Source: Halolamina litorea
Lineage (GTDB): Archaea; Halobacteriota; Halobacteria; Halobacteriales; Haloferacaceae
DNA length: 64,000 bases
Assembly: GCF_026616205.1 (NCBI RefSeq)
Contig: NZ_JANHGR010000001.1
Coordinates: forward strand, 1,798,001-1,862,000
Reading direction: 5' to 3'
Made by a program: the position numbers and the translations under genes. Of this stretch, positions 50,467-58,972 are shown piece after piece; position 1 is the stretch's first letter; each line of letters opens with the position of its first letter. The notes beneath the pieces were generated by a model that had not been told where the DNA came from, searched no databases, and saw only the letters and a program-made list of their open reading frames with translations.

Positions 50467-50757
50467 CTACCGACTCTCTCGCTGTTCGACCTTGTTCAGT
50501 TCGATCAGCAGTCGGAAGATGGCCTTCACGAGGTTCGACTCCACGTCGAAGCGCTCGGCGTTCTCGCCGGCCCGGTCCATCACGGCCTGCTCCTGACTTT
50601 CGTCGGTCGTCGGGAGGTCCTGCTGGGCTTTCACGTCGGCGATGGTGTCGGCGACGTAGGTTCGCTGGGCGATCAGTTCGACCAGTTCGCGGTCGATCTG
50701 CTGGATCTCCTCGCGCAGTTCGTCCAGAGTCATGTCGTCGGGTGTGCGTTCGCTCAT
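50467..50757 (-). CDS. Chorismate mutase (AroQ type)
   Basis: 96 residues of the all-helical AroQ fold: LDELREEIQQIDRELVELIA, TYVADTIADVKAQQ, and the C-terminal VKAIFRLLIELNKVEQ. It converts chorismate to prephenate for Phe and Tyr. It overlaps the end of the shikimate kinase gene by four bases (ATGA) on the same strand and so belongs to an aromatic amino-acid operon. Confidence 0.9.
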   Translation of the reverse strand: MSERTPDDMTLDELREEIQQIDRELVELIAQRTYVADTIADVKAQQDLPTTDESQEQAVMDRAGENAERFDVESNLVKAIFRLLIELNKVEQRESR

Positions 50758-51644
50758 AGGTATCTGCCTCCGGTGGGTCGGGTCTCGGTCCGCAACGTCT
50801 CGCCCGGCCGCTCGCTCCAGCGCTCCTCGACCGCTTCGAGCCCCTCGGGCTCGCCGACGGCGACGACGCTCGGGCCGGTCCCCGAGAGCGAGACGCCCTC
50901 GACGTGGGGCATCGCCTCGACGGCGGGGTCGGCCGAGAAGCCCAGCGCCGCCGAGAAGGCGAGACCGTTGACCGTCATCGCCCGGCCGTACTCGCCGTCG
51001 AGTGCGAGCGTTTCGACCAATCGGGCCATCGGTGCCACCAGTTCACAGCGGTCGGCGTCGGCGTCGGCCGAGTACGCTCGCTCGGGCGGGGTCCAGACCA
51101 GCGCCGCCCAGTCGACCTCCTCGCGGGCGAGCAGTTCGTCCGCGGTGTTGTCGGTGACGGTGAGCCCGCCGAGCATCGACGCGCTGGCGTCGTCGAACGC
51201 CCCGGTGACGGTGACGCCCGCCTCGCGGGCGGCGGCGACGCCGATCCGGCAGGCCTCCTCGTGGTCGACGATGCCCGCGAGCCCGAGGGCGTCGGCGGTC
51301 GCCAGTACGGTCGCGTTCGCGGCCGCCGAGGAACTCTTCAGACCCGCCGCGGTCGGTACCTCGCTCTCGGTTCGGACCGTGCCACCGACCGCGGCCGGGT
51401 CGGCAGCGGGAAGGTCGGCGGCGGCCGGGTCGTCGCCCCAGCGCTCGACCGCGAGGGTCACGCAGCGCTCGATCAGTTCGGTGTCGGCGTCGGGCTGACC
51501 GTCGATCGTACCCGACACGGCGCCGGAGCCGTCGAGTTCGACGTGGGCGCTGGTCTCGATGTCGAGCGCGAACGCCGAGCCTCGCCCCGTGGCGAGCGCG
51601 TTGAGCACCGTGCCCGCACCGGGCGCGGCGGCGTGGCCGTCCAT
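50754..51644 (-). CDS. Archaeal shikimate kinase (GHMP family)
   Basis: 296 residues. The GHMP kinase motif is VPTAAGLKSSSAAANATVLA, and the C-terminal GVSLSGTGPSVVAVGEPEG is the second GHMP signature. In archaea shikimate kinase is of this fold and unrelated to bacterial AroK. It phosphorylates shikimate at the 3-position. The chorismate mutase gene follows with a four-base overlap. Confidence 0.9.
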   Translation of the reverse strand: MDGHAAAPGAGTVLNALATGRGSAFALDIETSAHVELDGSGAVSGTIDGQPDADTELIERCVTLAVERWGDDPAAADLPAADPAAVGGTVRTESEVPTAAGLKSSSAAANATVLATADALGLAGIVDHEEACRIGVAAAREAGVTVTGAFDDASASMLGGLTVTDNTADELLAREEVDWAALVWTPPERAYSADADADRCELVAPMARLVETLALDGEYGRAMTVNGLAFSAALGFSADPAVEAMPHVEGVSLSGTGPSVVAVGEPEGLEAVEERWSERPGETLRTETRPTGGRYL

Positions 51645-51707
51645 GCCCTGACAGGGGGCGTTCCCGGCTTGAATATGGTGGTCCCGGTCAGCGTCTCCCG
51701 GAACGCG

Positions 51708-52487
51708 CTACAGCAGTCGCGCGCCGGCCGTCGAGACCCGGGTTCGGTTCGGCAGCACGTCCTCGGCGCCGACGGCGAGCACCGTCTCGCCCAACATCGC
51801 CATCGTGGCGACGCCGCCGGCGTCCTCGACGCGGACCACGTCGGCGGCGACTCGGTCGGTCGGGAGGCCGAGAGCCTCGGCGAACGGCCACGACTCCCCG
51901 ACGACGTCCCGAACGGTCGGCGGCTCAGGGAGCGAGTCGAGCACCGCCCCACCCTCCTCGCGCACCGCCGCCATCAGCGCCTCGTCGGCGAGCGCGTCGG
52001 CGGTCGGGAGCCCGCCGTAGGAGGCGAACTCGACGGGTGCGTCGGTCTCGACGCGCTGGCGGCCGCTCCCCACGTTGTAGACCAGCCCGCCGGCCTCCTG
52101 TACGTACACGTCGCCGAGACCGGTGCCGGCGTCGACCTCCGCCGCGTGACTGTGTTCGAGCAGTTCCTCGCGGGCGTGGCCGAGGTCGAACCGTTCGTTC
52201 GCCGCGAGCGCGGTCGCCAGCGTCGCCGCGCCGCTGGCGCCGAAGCCGGCGCCGATGGGGACCTCGGGCTGTACGTCGACGAGAGCGGCGACGCCGAGGC
52301 GATCGAGGAGCCCCTCGACGGGCTCGAAGCTCGTGGGCTCACCGTCGACGGTGACGGCGGACTCGGTCGCTGCCTCCACGGCGACGGTGACGCCGGCTTC
52401 GAGGGCGACGCTCGCACCGCGGGCGCCGTCGGCGACATCGTCGGGCGCGAACACGGCCGTCACGCTGGCCGGGGCGAATGCGTCCAT
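51708..52487 (-). CDS. Pantoate kinase (archaeal CoA biosynthesis)
   Basis: 259 residues from the ATG at 52487 (MDAFAPASVTAVFAPDD). A GHMP kinase: PIGAGFGASGAATLATALA is the ATP loop, and GDVYVQEAGGLVYNVG and VATMAMLGETVLAVG follow. The pattern is that of COG1829 pantoate kinase, which with phosphopantothenate synthetase replaces the bacterial pathway. It lies 63 bases upstream of the shikimate kinase gene on the same strand; both are GHMP kinases. Confidence 0.85.
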   Translation of the reverse strand: MDAFAPASVTAVFAPDDVADGARGASVALEAGVTVAVEAATESAVTVDGEPTSFEPVEGLLDRLGVAALVDVQPEVPIGAGFGASGAATLATALAANERFDLGHAREELLEHSHAAEVDAGTGLGDVYVQEAGGLVYNVGSGRQRVETDAPVEFASYGGLPTADALADEALMAAVREEGGAVLDSLPEPPTVRDVVGESWPFAEALGLPTDRVAADVVRVEDAGGVATMAMLGETVLAVGAEDVLPNRTRVSTAGARLL

Positions 52488-52592
52488 ACCCGGTGGAGGC
52501 GGCCGGCGTAGTTGAATCCGTCCCATCCGGCGTCCGACGGTCGAAATCACCGAGGCGTAACACTCAAACGCCGACCCCGACAACCCAGAGGC

Positions 52593-52880
52593 ATGGAACT
52601 GCGGGTCATCGAGAAAACCGAGGAGGAACTCCGCATCGAGGTCGCCGGCGAGGGGCACACGTTCATGAACGTGCTGAAGGGCACCCTGCTGGAGAACGAC
52701 AAAGTCGCCGCCGCGACCTACGACGTGAACCCCGAGCAGTCGGGGGGCCAGACCGACCCGATCCTCTCGGTCAAGACCGAGGACGGCGCCGACCCCCTCG
52801 ACGTGCTCGAGGAGGCCGCCGGGGACGTGAGCGCGAAGACCGACACGCTGCGGGCCGCGTTCGAGGACGCCGCCGTCTGA
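52593..52880 (+). CDS. rpoL: DNA-directed RNA polymerase subunit L
   Basis: 95 residues: [40 protein letters not shown] and a C-terminal helix. This is the complete subunit L fold, which pairs with subunit D in the archaeal RNA polymerase platform. The ATG at 52593 begins the conserved first strand. It is divergent from the pantoate kinase gene. Confidence 0.93.
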   Translation: MELRVIEKTEEELRIEVAGEGHTFMNVLKGTLLENDKVAAATYDVNPEQSGGQTDPILSVKTEDGADPLDVLEEAAGDVSAKTDTLRAAFEDAAV

Positions 52881-52915
52881 AACTTCTTTCCGAGTCCTCT
52901 GTGTAGTCGGGGTGA

Positions 52916-53947
52916 ATGACGACCGTCGCCGACCGGGAGACGCTGCTCAAGTCCGGCGCGGGCTTTGCCCTCGCGGGGCTGGTGATCTACCTGTTCGGAC
53001 GCGTCCTCGGCTGGGCGGCCGTCACCGAGACGCTCGGCGAGGCCGACCCGCGGTGGATCGCTGCCGGCGCGGCCTCGACGCTGCTCTGTCTCGGGACGTG
53101 GACCGGCAGTTGGCAGCGGGTTCTCGCGGGCGTCGGCGTGCGGATCCCGTGGTCGTCGCTGGTCGTCGACTACTACGCCGCCACGTTCGTCAACTACGTC
53201 ACGCCGCTCGGGCGCACCAGCGGCGCCCCGGTGTCGGCGTACGTCCTCTCGACGGACCACCGCGCGCCCTATCGGGAGGCGCTGGCGACGGTCGCCACGG
53301 TGAGTACGTTCAACGTCGCCCCGATGCTCACCTTCGCCGGCGTCGGCGCCCTCGCGGTGGCCCGGCGCGGCGACGTTCCCGGTGAGGTGACGCCGTTCCT
53401 CGCCGCCATCGGGGGGCTGTGTGTCGCCCTCCCGCTGCTCGCTCTGGTACTGTGGCACCAGAGCGAGCGTGTCGTCGGCACCGTCACCCGGGCCGCGACG
53501 TGGCTCTCCGCCCGGACGAGCCACGTCGATCCGACTGGGATCGAACGCCGGGTAACGGAGTTCTTCCTGTTGCTGGACCGCTTCGGGAACGCGCGGTGGC
53601 GGCTGGTGGAACTGTTCGTCCTGTCGTACGTCGGGTGGACGCTGTTCGCGGCGCCGATGTGGTTCGCCGCGAAGGCACTGGGGGTCCACCTCGATCCGCT
53701 GTTGGTGGCGTTCGTCGTCCCGACGAGTACGCTCGCCAGCGTCGTCCCGACCCCCGGCGGCGTCGGCGGGGTCGAGGCGGCCATCGTGGGACTGCTCACG
53801 GGACTGACCGGCGTGTCGGCGGCGACGGCCGGCGCGATCGCGCTGCTCTACCGGCTCTCGGGTTACTGGTTCGTGATCGCCGTCGGCGGCCTCGCGGCCC
53901 TCCGGGTCGGCGCGCGGAGCAGCCACGAACCGCATGACGTGCACTAA
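52916..53947 (+). CDS. UPF0104/lysylphosphatidylglycerol synthase TM-like membrane protein
   Basis: 343 residues, about eight membrane helices. The family pattern is clear: YAATFVNYVTPLGRTSGAPV in the second quarter and VVPTPGGVGGVEAAIVGLL near the end. These proteins are thought to flip lipid-linked compounds; the haloarchaeal AglD C-terminal region belongs here. It starts 35 bases after rpoL and could be read through from it. Confidence 0.84.
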   Translation: MTTVADRETLLKSGAGFALAGLVIYLFGRVLGWAAVTETLGEADPRWIAAGAASTLLCLGTWTGSWQRVLAGVGVRIPWSSLVVDYYAATFVNYVTPLGRTSGAPVSAYVLSTDHRAPYREALATVATVSTFNVAPMLTFAGVGALAVARRGDVPGEVTPFLAAIGGLCVALPLLALVLWHQSERVVGTVTRAATWLSARTSHVDPTGIERRVTEFFLLLDRFGNARWRLVELFVLSYVGWTLFAAPMWFAAKALGVHLDPLLVAFVVPTSTLASVVPTPGGVGGVEAAIVGLLTGLTGVSAATAGAIALLYRLSGYWFVIAVGGLAALRVGARSSHEPHDVH

Positions 53948-54061
53948 CCGGTTGCGTGGGACCGGGGTCAGAGCCGGGGAGTCGAACCGTCGAACACACG
54001 GCGAAGAAGTCGACGAGCGCTCGGCGAACGCGGTCGCGAGAGGCGGTCGAGAGGAGCCGAC

Positions 54062-54877
54062 TCAGAGACGGACCGGGATACCGCGCTCGGCGAGGTACTG
54101 CTTGACCTCCTGAATGGTGTACTCGTCGTAGTGGAAGATGGAGGCAGCGAGGCCGGCGTCGGCGCCGGCCTCGGTGAACACCTCGTACATGTCGGCGGGG
54201 GAGCCACAGCCCGAGGACGCGATGACGGGCGTCGAGACGGCGTCACAGACCGCCGAGGTGAGCGGGATGTCGTAGCCGTCCTCGGTACCGTCCTTGTCGA
54301 TGGAGTTGACGAACAGTTCGCCGGCACCGCGGGACTCGGCCTCCTCGGCCCACTCGACGGCGTCCATTCCGGTACCCTCGCGGCCGCCCTTGACGGTGCA
54401 CTCGAACCAACAGGACTCGCCGTTGACCCGCTCGTAGTACTCGCCACCCTCGTCGTAGCGCCGGCGGGCGTCGAGGGAGATGACGATACACTGGGAGCCG
54501 AAGGCCTCGGCGCCGCGGTCGATCAGGCTCGGGTCGGCGATGGCGCCGGAGTTGATGCTGACCTTGTCCGCGCCGGCCCGGAGGGTCTCCTTGACGTCGT
54601 CGGTGGTGCGGATGCCGCCGCCGACGGTGAGGGGGATGAACACCTCGTCGGCGACCTGCGAGACGGTGTCGAGCATCGTCTCGCGGCCCTCGGCGCTGGC
54701 GGTGATGTCGAGGAAGACGAACTCGTCGGCGCCGGCCTCGTTGTAGCGCTTGGCCATCTCCACCGGGTCGCCGGTGTAGTCGAGGTTCTCGAAGTTGACG
54801 CCGGTGTAGACCGCCGGCTCGCCGTTCTCGTCAACGTCCACGTCGATGCAGGGGATGACCCGTTTGGTGAGCGTCAT
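54062..54877 (-). CDS. hisF: Imidazole glycerol phosphate synthase cyclase subunit
   Basis: 271 residues, a TIM barrel. [19 protein letters not shown] carries the first catalytic Asp, IVISLDARR the second, and [12 protein letters not shown] is the phosphate loop. It makes IGP and AICAR with ammonia from HisH, linking histidine and purine synthesis. hisH is not in the window. The insert around residues 135-160 ([19 protein letters not shown]) is typical. Confidence 0.95.
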   Translation of the reverse strand: MTLTKRVIPCIDVDVDENGEPAVYTGVNFENLDYTGDPVEMAKRYNEAGADEFVFLDITASAEGRETMLDTVSQVADEVFIPLTVGGGIRTTDDVKETLRAGADKVSINSGAIADPSLIDRGAEAFGSQCIVISLDARRRYDEGGEYYERVNGESCWFECTVKGGREGTGMDAVEWAEEAESRGAGELFVNSIDKDGTEDGYDIPLTSAVCDAVSTPVIASSGCGSPADMYEVFTEAGADAGLAASIFHYDEYTIQEVKQYLAERGIPVRL

Positions 54878-55064
54878 TGTGTGGGCTGGGCGGGTTCGGT
54901 CGGGGCTCCGCGCATACCCGACGGTGAGAGAGCCACCCATTTGCACGTTACGGAAAGGGCGATTCAGCGGAGTGCCACGGCCGGCGACTGGGAGCGATCC
55001 GCGGGGAGAGCGGGTCGTTCCGGTCGCCGGAAGCGATTTACGCAGTCCGGCCCCACATCGGGAC

Positions 55065-55199
55065 ATGGTCGAAGCCACGGAGCGCGACGGAATGACGTGG
55101 TACCAGTGTGAGGACTGTGGCCTGCTGTTCGACAACGAGAGCGACGCCAGCCAGCACGAGGAGAACTGTGCCGGCGACGATCCCTCGTACCACCAGTAA
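55065..55199 (+). CDS. Small zinc-finger protein (DUF7128-like)
   Basis: 44 residues: GMTWYQCEDCGLLFDNESDA and a C-terminal HEENC, giving a C2HC-type zinc knuckle (CEDC ... H ... C). A common haloarchaeal mini-protein; I match it to DUF7128 from memory, so the family label is tentative. The start ATG at 55065 has a TATA-like TTTACG upstream. Function unknown. Confidence 0.7.
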   Translation: MVEATERDGMTWYQCEDCGLLFDNESDASQHEENCAGDDPSYHQ

Positions 55200-55209
55200 C
55201 GTCGGTCGA

Positions 55210-55626
55210 TCAGCTACGGCGCCGGCTCGCGATGGCCGGCACCACCCATTCGGTGACCAGCGCTCCCGCGAACAGCCCAGTGGCCGCGCCCGCGATCCAC
55301 ACGAACGACGCCGCCGACAAGCCCACCAGTTCGCTGTACGCGACGAAGGCGACGACGGCGGCGACGAACGCCCCGACCGCGATTCGGTCGGCCGTCGATC
55401 CCTGGTTTTCCGCCGCACTCACCCCAGTGTACTCGTAGGCGAGCGCGAGGGCGCCGCTCGCGAGGGTTCCGAGACCGACCGCGAGTGTCGGAAACGGGTC
55501 GGCGAGCGCGAGGAGGCCGCCGCCGAAGACGACTGCGGGGGCGCCGTAGACGAACAGCGGGTGCTCGGGGAGGAACTCCACGAGCACGTCGCCGATGAGG
55601 TCACCCAGCAACGGTCCGGGGTTCAA
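55210..55626 (-). CDS. Hypothetical membrane protein with non-ATG start
   Basis: 138 residues with four hydrophobic segments (FVYGAPAVVFGGGLLALA, LAVGLGTLASGALALAYEY, RIAVGAFVAAVVAFVAYSE, FVWIAGAATGLFAGALVTE). It contains no Met codon, so it must start at TTG or GTG; the TTG at 55626, 25 bases after the DUF5796 stop, is the best guess. Function unknown. It is the last gene of the tfe-led co-directional run. Confidence 0.55.
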   Translation of the reverse strand: MNPGPLLGDLIGDVLVEFLPEHPLFVYGAPAVVFGGGLLALADPFPTLAVGLGTLASGALALAYEYTGVSAAENQGSTADRIAVGAFVAAVVAFVAYSELVGLSAASFVWIAGAATGLFAGALVTEWVVPAIASRRRS

Positions 55627-55651
55627 ACGGGGTGCAGTTAGGTTTTCGGGC

Positions 55652-56089
55652 TCAGGCGTCGTCTTCGGCGACGATTTCGAAGCTCTGCTCGCCCCAGTCG
55701 TCCTCGACGAACACGAACACCCGGCCACGAGCGACCTCGGGGTCGGCCTCGATCTCGATCCGCCGGGCCTCGCCGTGGTGTGCGGTGACTCCCGGGAACA
55801 CCTCCTCGGTCTCGTCGGGGTCCAGCATCACTCGGCCGACGCCGGTGTCCTCCAGGATCTCGTCTTCGGTTTTGAGGTCGTTGATGTAGAGCATCACGCC
55901 CTCGGTCTCGGTCGGGTCGGTCACGAGCAGGTGACACTCCTTGCCGGGCCCGGTCCGGATCGAGCCGGGTTCGGCGCTGGGGACGCCCCGGTAGAGGGTC
56001 TCGCGGCCGTCGGCGTACTCGACGACGATCCCCTCCTCGCGGAGGTCGACTCCGACGGTGCCGGGTGGCACGTCGTTCCGGTTGGACAT
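55652..56089 (-). CDS. DUF5796 family protein
   Basis: 145 residues, soluble and acidic, mostly beta. The conserved start SNRNDVPPGTVGVDLREEGI is followed by CHLLVTDPTETEGVMLYIND and VFVFVEDDWGEQSFEIV. The family assignment is from memory. Haloarchaea-specific, unknown function. It is co-directional with tfe and its neighbours. Confidence 0.68.
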   Translation of the reverse strand: MSNRNDVPPGTVGVDLREEGIVVEYADGRETLYRGVPSAEPGSIRTGPGKECHLLVTDPTETEGVMLYINDLKTEDEILEDTGVGRVMLDPDETEEVFPGVTAHHGEARRIEIEADPEVARGRVFVFVEDDWGEQSFEIVAEDDA

Positions 56090-56176
56090 ACTCGGGCTAC
56101 CGCCCGCGAGCGCAAAAAGGACCGCGTCCCGCGGTTGGGGCCGGCGGCAGGCGTCGGCGGTTGGGGTCGCCGTGGA

Positions 56177-56956
56177 TCAGCGCATCCCCGGCGGCGGGCC
56201 GTCGTCGTCGTCCCGTTCGACGTCGACGTTCAGGCCCATCTCCTCGCGCTGTTCGCGGAGGGCCTGGATCTTGCGACGGTAGTAGACGCCGCCGGCGACG
56301 CCGACGCCGAGCAGTCCGACCAGCAGGCCGGTGAACAGCTGGACGTCACGCGGGAGGTAGTACCGCACCGCCATCGTCTCCCCGGAGATGCTTCCCCACG
56401 TGATGGTGAGCCGTCCGTCGAGGGTCGCCGTCGAGTCCGGCGCGGGGACGATCCGTCCGAACAGCGGGATGGACGCCTCGCGGCCCTCCGGCAGCACGAG
56501 TGTGTAGGAGCCACCCTCGACGGCGATGGGGTGGGTGAACTGCTTGGGCGCGCCGTCGCCGGAGTAGGCGAGCCGACCGTCATCGCCCGGCGGCTCGATG
56601 ACGAGGGCGTTGTTCTGCGTGCCGACGGAGCCGCCGTGGTCGTCGAACGCCGACCCGTTGATGACCGTCCCGTTGGGGTAGCGGTAGCGCAACGAACGGA
56701 TCGTCACCGGGGTGTCGGTGCCGAGGAAGCCGCCGGTGGAGAGCCGGAGGCTGTCGTTGATCGCCGAAACGTCGTACACCGCGCGGTAGGTGGCGCTCTG
56801 GGTGACGGTGATGTGCACGTCGGTGGTCGTCTCCCAGTCGTAGGCGGCGTCGGGCGCCCGGTCGAGTCGGTCGTCGCTCGCGGGGCCGCCGCCGAGGCAG
56901 CCACTCAGAACGACCAGCCCGACCAGCGCGGCCAGTCCGAGGTGTCGACGGTTCAT
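56177..56956 (-). CDS. DUF5803 family lipoprotein
   Basis: 259 residues. The N-terminus MNRRHLGLAALVGLVVLSGC has a Tat/lipobox signal. A beta-rich outside domain follows. Near the C-terminus is one membrane helix (LFTGLLVGLLGVGVAGGVYY) and a basic then acidic tail. The membrane topology is unusual for a lipoprotein: it is held by lipid and by a C-terminal helix. Unknown function. Confidence 0.7.
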   Translation of the reverse strand: MNRRHLGLAALVGLVVLSGCLGGGPASDDRLDRAPDAAYDWETTTDVHITVTQSATYRAVYDVSAINDSLRLSTGGFLGTDTPVTIRSLRYRYPNGTVINGSAFDDHGGSVGTQNNALVIEPPGDDGRLAYSGDGAPKQFTHPIAVEGGSYTLVLPEGREASIPLFGRIVPAPDSTATLDGRLTITWGSISGETMAVRYYLPRDVQLFTGLLVGLLGVGVAGGVYYRRKIQALREQREEMGLNVDVERDDDDGPPPGMR

Positions 56957-56963
56957 CGGTTCC

Positions 56964-57650
56964 TCAGGGGACGACGCACTTGAGTTCGGCCGGGAGGTAC
57001 GTGCCGACGCTGGCGAGCAGGCCAGGTGGGTCGGTCCCCTCCGTGCAGACGACGGACTGTTCGAGCAGCCCCAGCCGTTCGATGGTGACGACGTCGCGGG
57101 CGTGGCCCGCGCGGTTCAGCGTCGCACGCACTTCGCCGCGGGTCGCCGAGTTGACGTTGAGCCGACCGCCGGTCTCGCCGTCCTCGTCGCGGGTCCAGCC
57201 GTAGAGCAGGTCGCGGCTCTCGTCGGCGAGTCGGTGGTCCCCGTCGGCGTCGTAGACGAACTTCAGGGGCATGTGCTGGACGACGCCGAATCGGTCCCGG
57301 ACCTGCTCGGCCGTCCCGGGGCCCAGACCGAGTTCGTCGGTCGCGATCTCGATGGGTTGGCCGGCGTCGAGCGTCCAGCCCTTGTCGTTCCAGTAACGCA
57401 GGGTGCCGGTGTAGGTCTCGCCGTCGTCGAAGTGGTCGGTGATCTCGCCCCAGCGCTCACGGAGGAGGTTCTGGGCGACCGTCTCGTCGTCGCCCTCGAC
57501 GGTGACCGAGACGAAGTCGTCGTCGAGGACGCCGATGGTCCACTCGACGTCGAGCTCGGCGAGGTCGTTGGCGACCAGCGAGTCGAGGCTGTCGAGTGCC
57601 CGCTCGCGGGCGTCACCCTCGACGTAGCACTTGGTTGCGAGGACGACCAT
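56964..57650 (-). CDS. DUF2110 family protein linked to TFE
   Basis: 228 residues from the ATG at 57650, whose A is shared with the TGA of tfe (TGATG). It begins MVVLATKCYVEGDARERALD, continues with WNDKGWTLDAGQPIEIATDE and ends with a small helical region containing TLNRAGHARDVVTIERLGLL, possibly a helix-hairpin. DUF2110 is archaeal and often beside tfe, so a role in transcription or RNA handling is plausible but unproven. Confidence 0.8.
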   Translation of the reverse strand: MVVLATKCYVEGDARERALDSLDSLVANDLAELDVEWTIGVLDDDFVSVTVEGDDETVAQNLLRERWGEITDHFDDGETYTGTLRYWNDKGWTLDAGQPIEIATDELGLGPGTAEQVRDRFGVVQHMPLKFVYDADGDHRLADESRDLLYGWTRDEDGETGGRLNVNSATRGEVRATLNRAGHARDVVTIERLGLLEQSVVCTEGTDPPGLLASVGTYLPAELKCVVP

Positions 57651-58171
57651 CAGGCCGCCTCGATGTTGAGCTCCTCGCGGAGCTGGTCGAGGCGCCACTC
57701 CATCCCCTCGACCATTCGGGTGTTCTCCATCGCTTCGAGCTGGCTGCCACACTCGGGGCACTCGAAGCCGAACTCCATCGCCTCCTCGAACTCGAAGCGC
57801 AGCGAGCAGGTCTCACACAGGTAGAACTGGTGTTCGGTCTCGTACTCGATGCGCCCCTCGAGAGCGTCGACGAGCCGGTACATCTCCTCCTCGAGGTTCT
57901 CCGGGATGTTCTCGTAGTGGAACGTCCAGAGGTACGTGAGCCAGCCCGAGTCCTCGTCGCGGACCCGGCGGTATGACGCCAGGTCGTTCTCGTAGAGGAT
58001 GAACAGCGCGCGCCGCACGTCGTTGAGTTCGAGGCCGAGCTCCTCGGCCAACTCCTCGTCCGTAACCTCGCCGTCGGGAGGGGCGGCGGCGACGGGCATC
58101 CCCGTCGGGCCGACCAGATCGTGGAGGTACTTCTGAATCACCGGGTCCTCCAAGAGTTCCTCAAAAGCCAT
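57650..58171 (-). CDS. tfe: Transcription factor E (TFE-alpha)
   Basis: 173 residues. An N-terminal winged helix (EEVTDEELAEELGLELNDVR region, about residues 30-90) and a C-terminal zinc ribbon with CETC and CPEC pairs (about 118-140). It matches archaeal TFE, the TFIIE-alpha homologue that helps open promoters. It overlaps the DUF2110 gene by one base, confirming an operon. Confidence 0.93.
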   Translation of the reverse strand: MAFEELLEDPVIQKYLHDLVGPTGMPVAAAPPDGEVTDEELAEELGLELNDVRRALFILYENDLASYRRVRDEDSGWLTYLWTFHYENIPENLEEEMYRLVDALEGRIEYETEHQFYLCETCSLRFEFEEAMEFGFECPECGSQLEAMENTRMVEGMEWRLDQLREELNIEAA

Positions 58172-58271
58172 TGCGGTGACGTAAAAGGGGCACGCGCTTC
58201 AACGTTGTGGGTTACGGGTGTCCGCAGAGGCGTGAGAGCCACAGCGGCCGGGCACCGACGAGCCCGCGAAC

Positions 58272-58859
58272 TCAGCCCTCGTCGTCGATCGCGGCGGGGT
58301 CGACGGTGCCGTCCTCGTCGATGTCCTCGGGGGAAACAACGCGCTTACCCGTCTCCATCGGGAGCACGCGCTGTTCGCCGCCCTCCCACTCGCGGTCGAG
58401 TTCCGCGCCGTCGAACAGTCGGTCGAGGAAGACGGCGAGGCCGGCGACCTCCGAGTGGGGCTGGTTGGTGACGCCGACGTTCCAGTCGGCGTGGTCGTAC
58501 ACCTCGAAGGGGACCTTCTCGCCCCCGACGACGATCAGGATCGGCTCCTCGGCGTGGACCTCACGGATCTCGTCCTGGACCGTCTGGACCTCCTCGCCGT
58601 ACATGGTGAGGTGGACGACCGTGCCCTCCCAGTTCCGGATGGTGGCGCGCTGCTCGCCGTTGAGTTCCACCTCGAAGGGCCCGCCGAAGCGGTCGGTGAT
58701 GTCCCGCACCGTCTCCGCGGACTGGCCGGCGTTGTCCGGCAGGATCACGCGGTCGGCGCCCAGCGCGCGGGCGGTGAGGCCGACGTGGGTCGTCATGCGG
58801 TCGTCGCGCCCGGGCCGGTGTCCGAAGCGGAGCACACAGCACTCCGGCTCGTCTTGCAT
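58272..58859 (-). CDS. tRNA (cytidine(56)-2'-O)-methyltransferase
   Basis: 195 residues from the ATG at 58859. The N-terminal CCVLRFGHRPGRDDRMTTHV is the archaeal Trm56 signature, and VVHLTMYGEEVQTV and ILIVVGGEKVPFEVY are the SPOUT knot with the SAM site. It methylates the ribose of C56 in the T-loop of tRNA. It lies 100 bases upstream of tfe on the same strand and could start that transcript. Confidence 0.88.
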   Translation of the reverse strand: MQDEPECCVLRFGHRPGRDDRMTTHVGLTARALGADRVILPDNAGQSAETVRDITDRFGGPFEVELNGEQRATIRNWEGTVVHLTMYGEEVQTVQDEIREVHAEEPILIVVGGEKVPFEVYDHADWNVGVTNQPHSEVAGLAVFLDRLFDGAELDREWEGGEQRVLPMETGKRVVSPEDIDEDGTVDPAAIDDEG

Positions 58860-58972
58860 ACACCGGCGAAACCGGGGCGGAAGGGTGGCGCTTTCGGTTT
58901 CCCGGCCGCCGGCGCCGCCGACGGGCGATGGGTAACCAGAACGCACTTCCCCCGACCGGAACAGCCGGGAAC

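Noticed and set aside
53960-54000. A tRNA-like T-arm (GGTTCGACTCCCC on the minus strand) after the UPF0104 gene
   Set aside because: The five bases before the loop do not pair with those after it, and no acceptor or D stem could be found around it.
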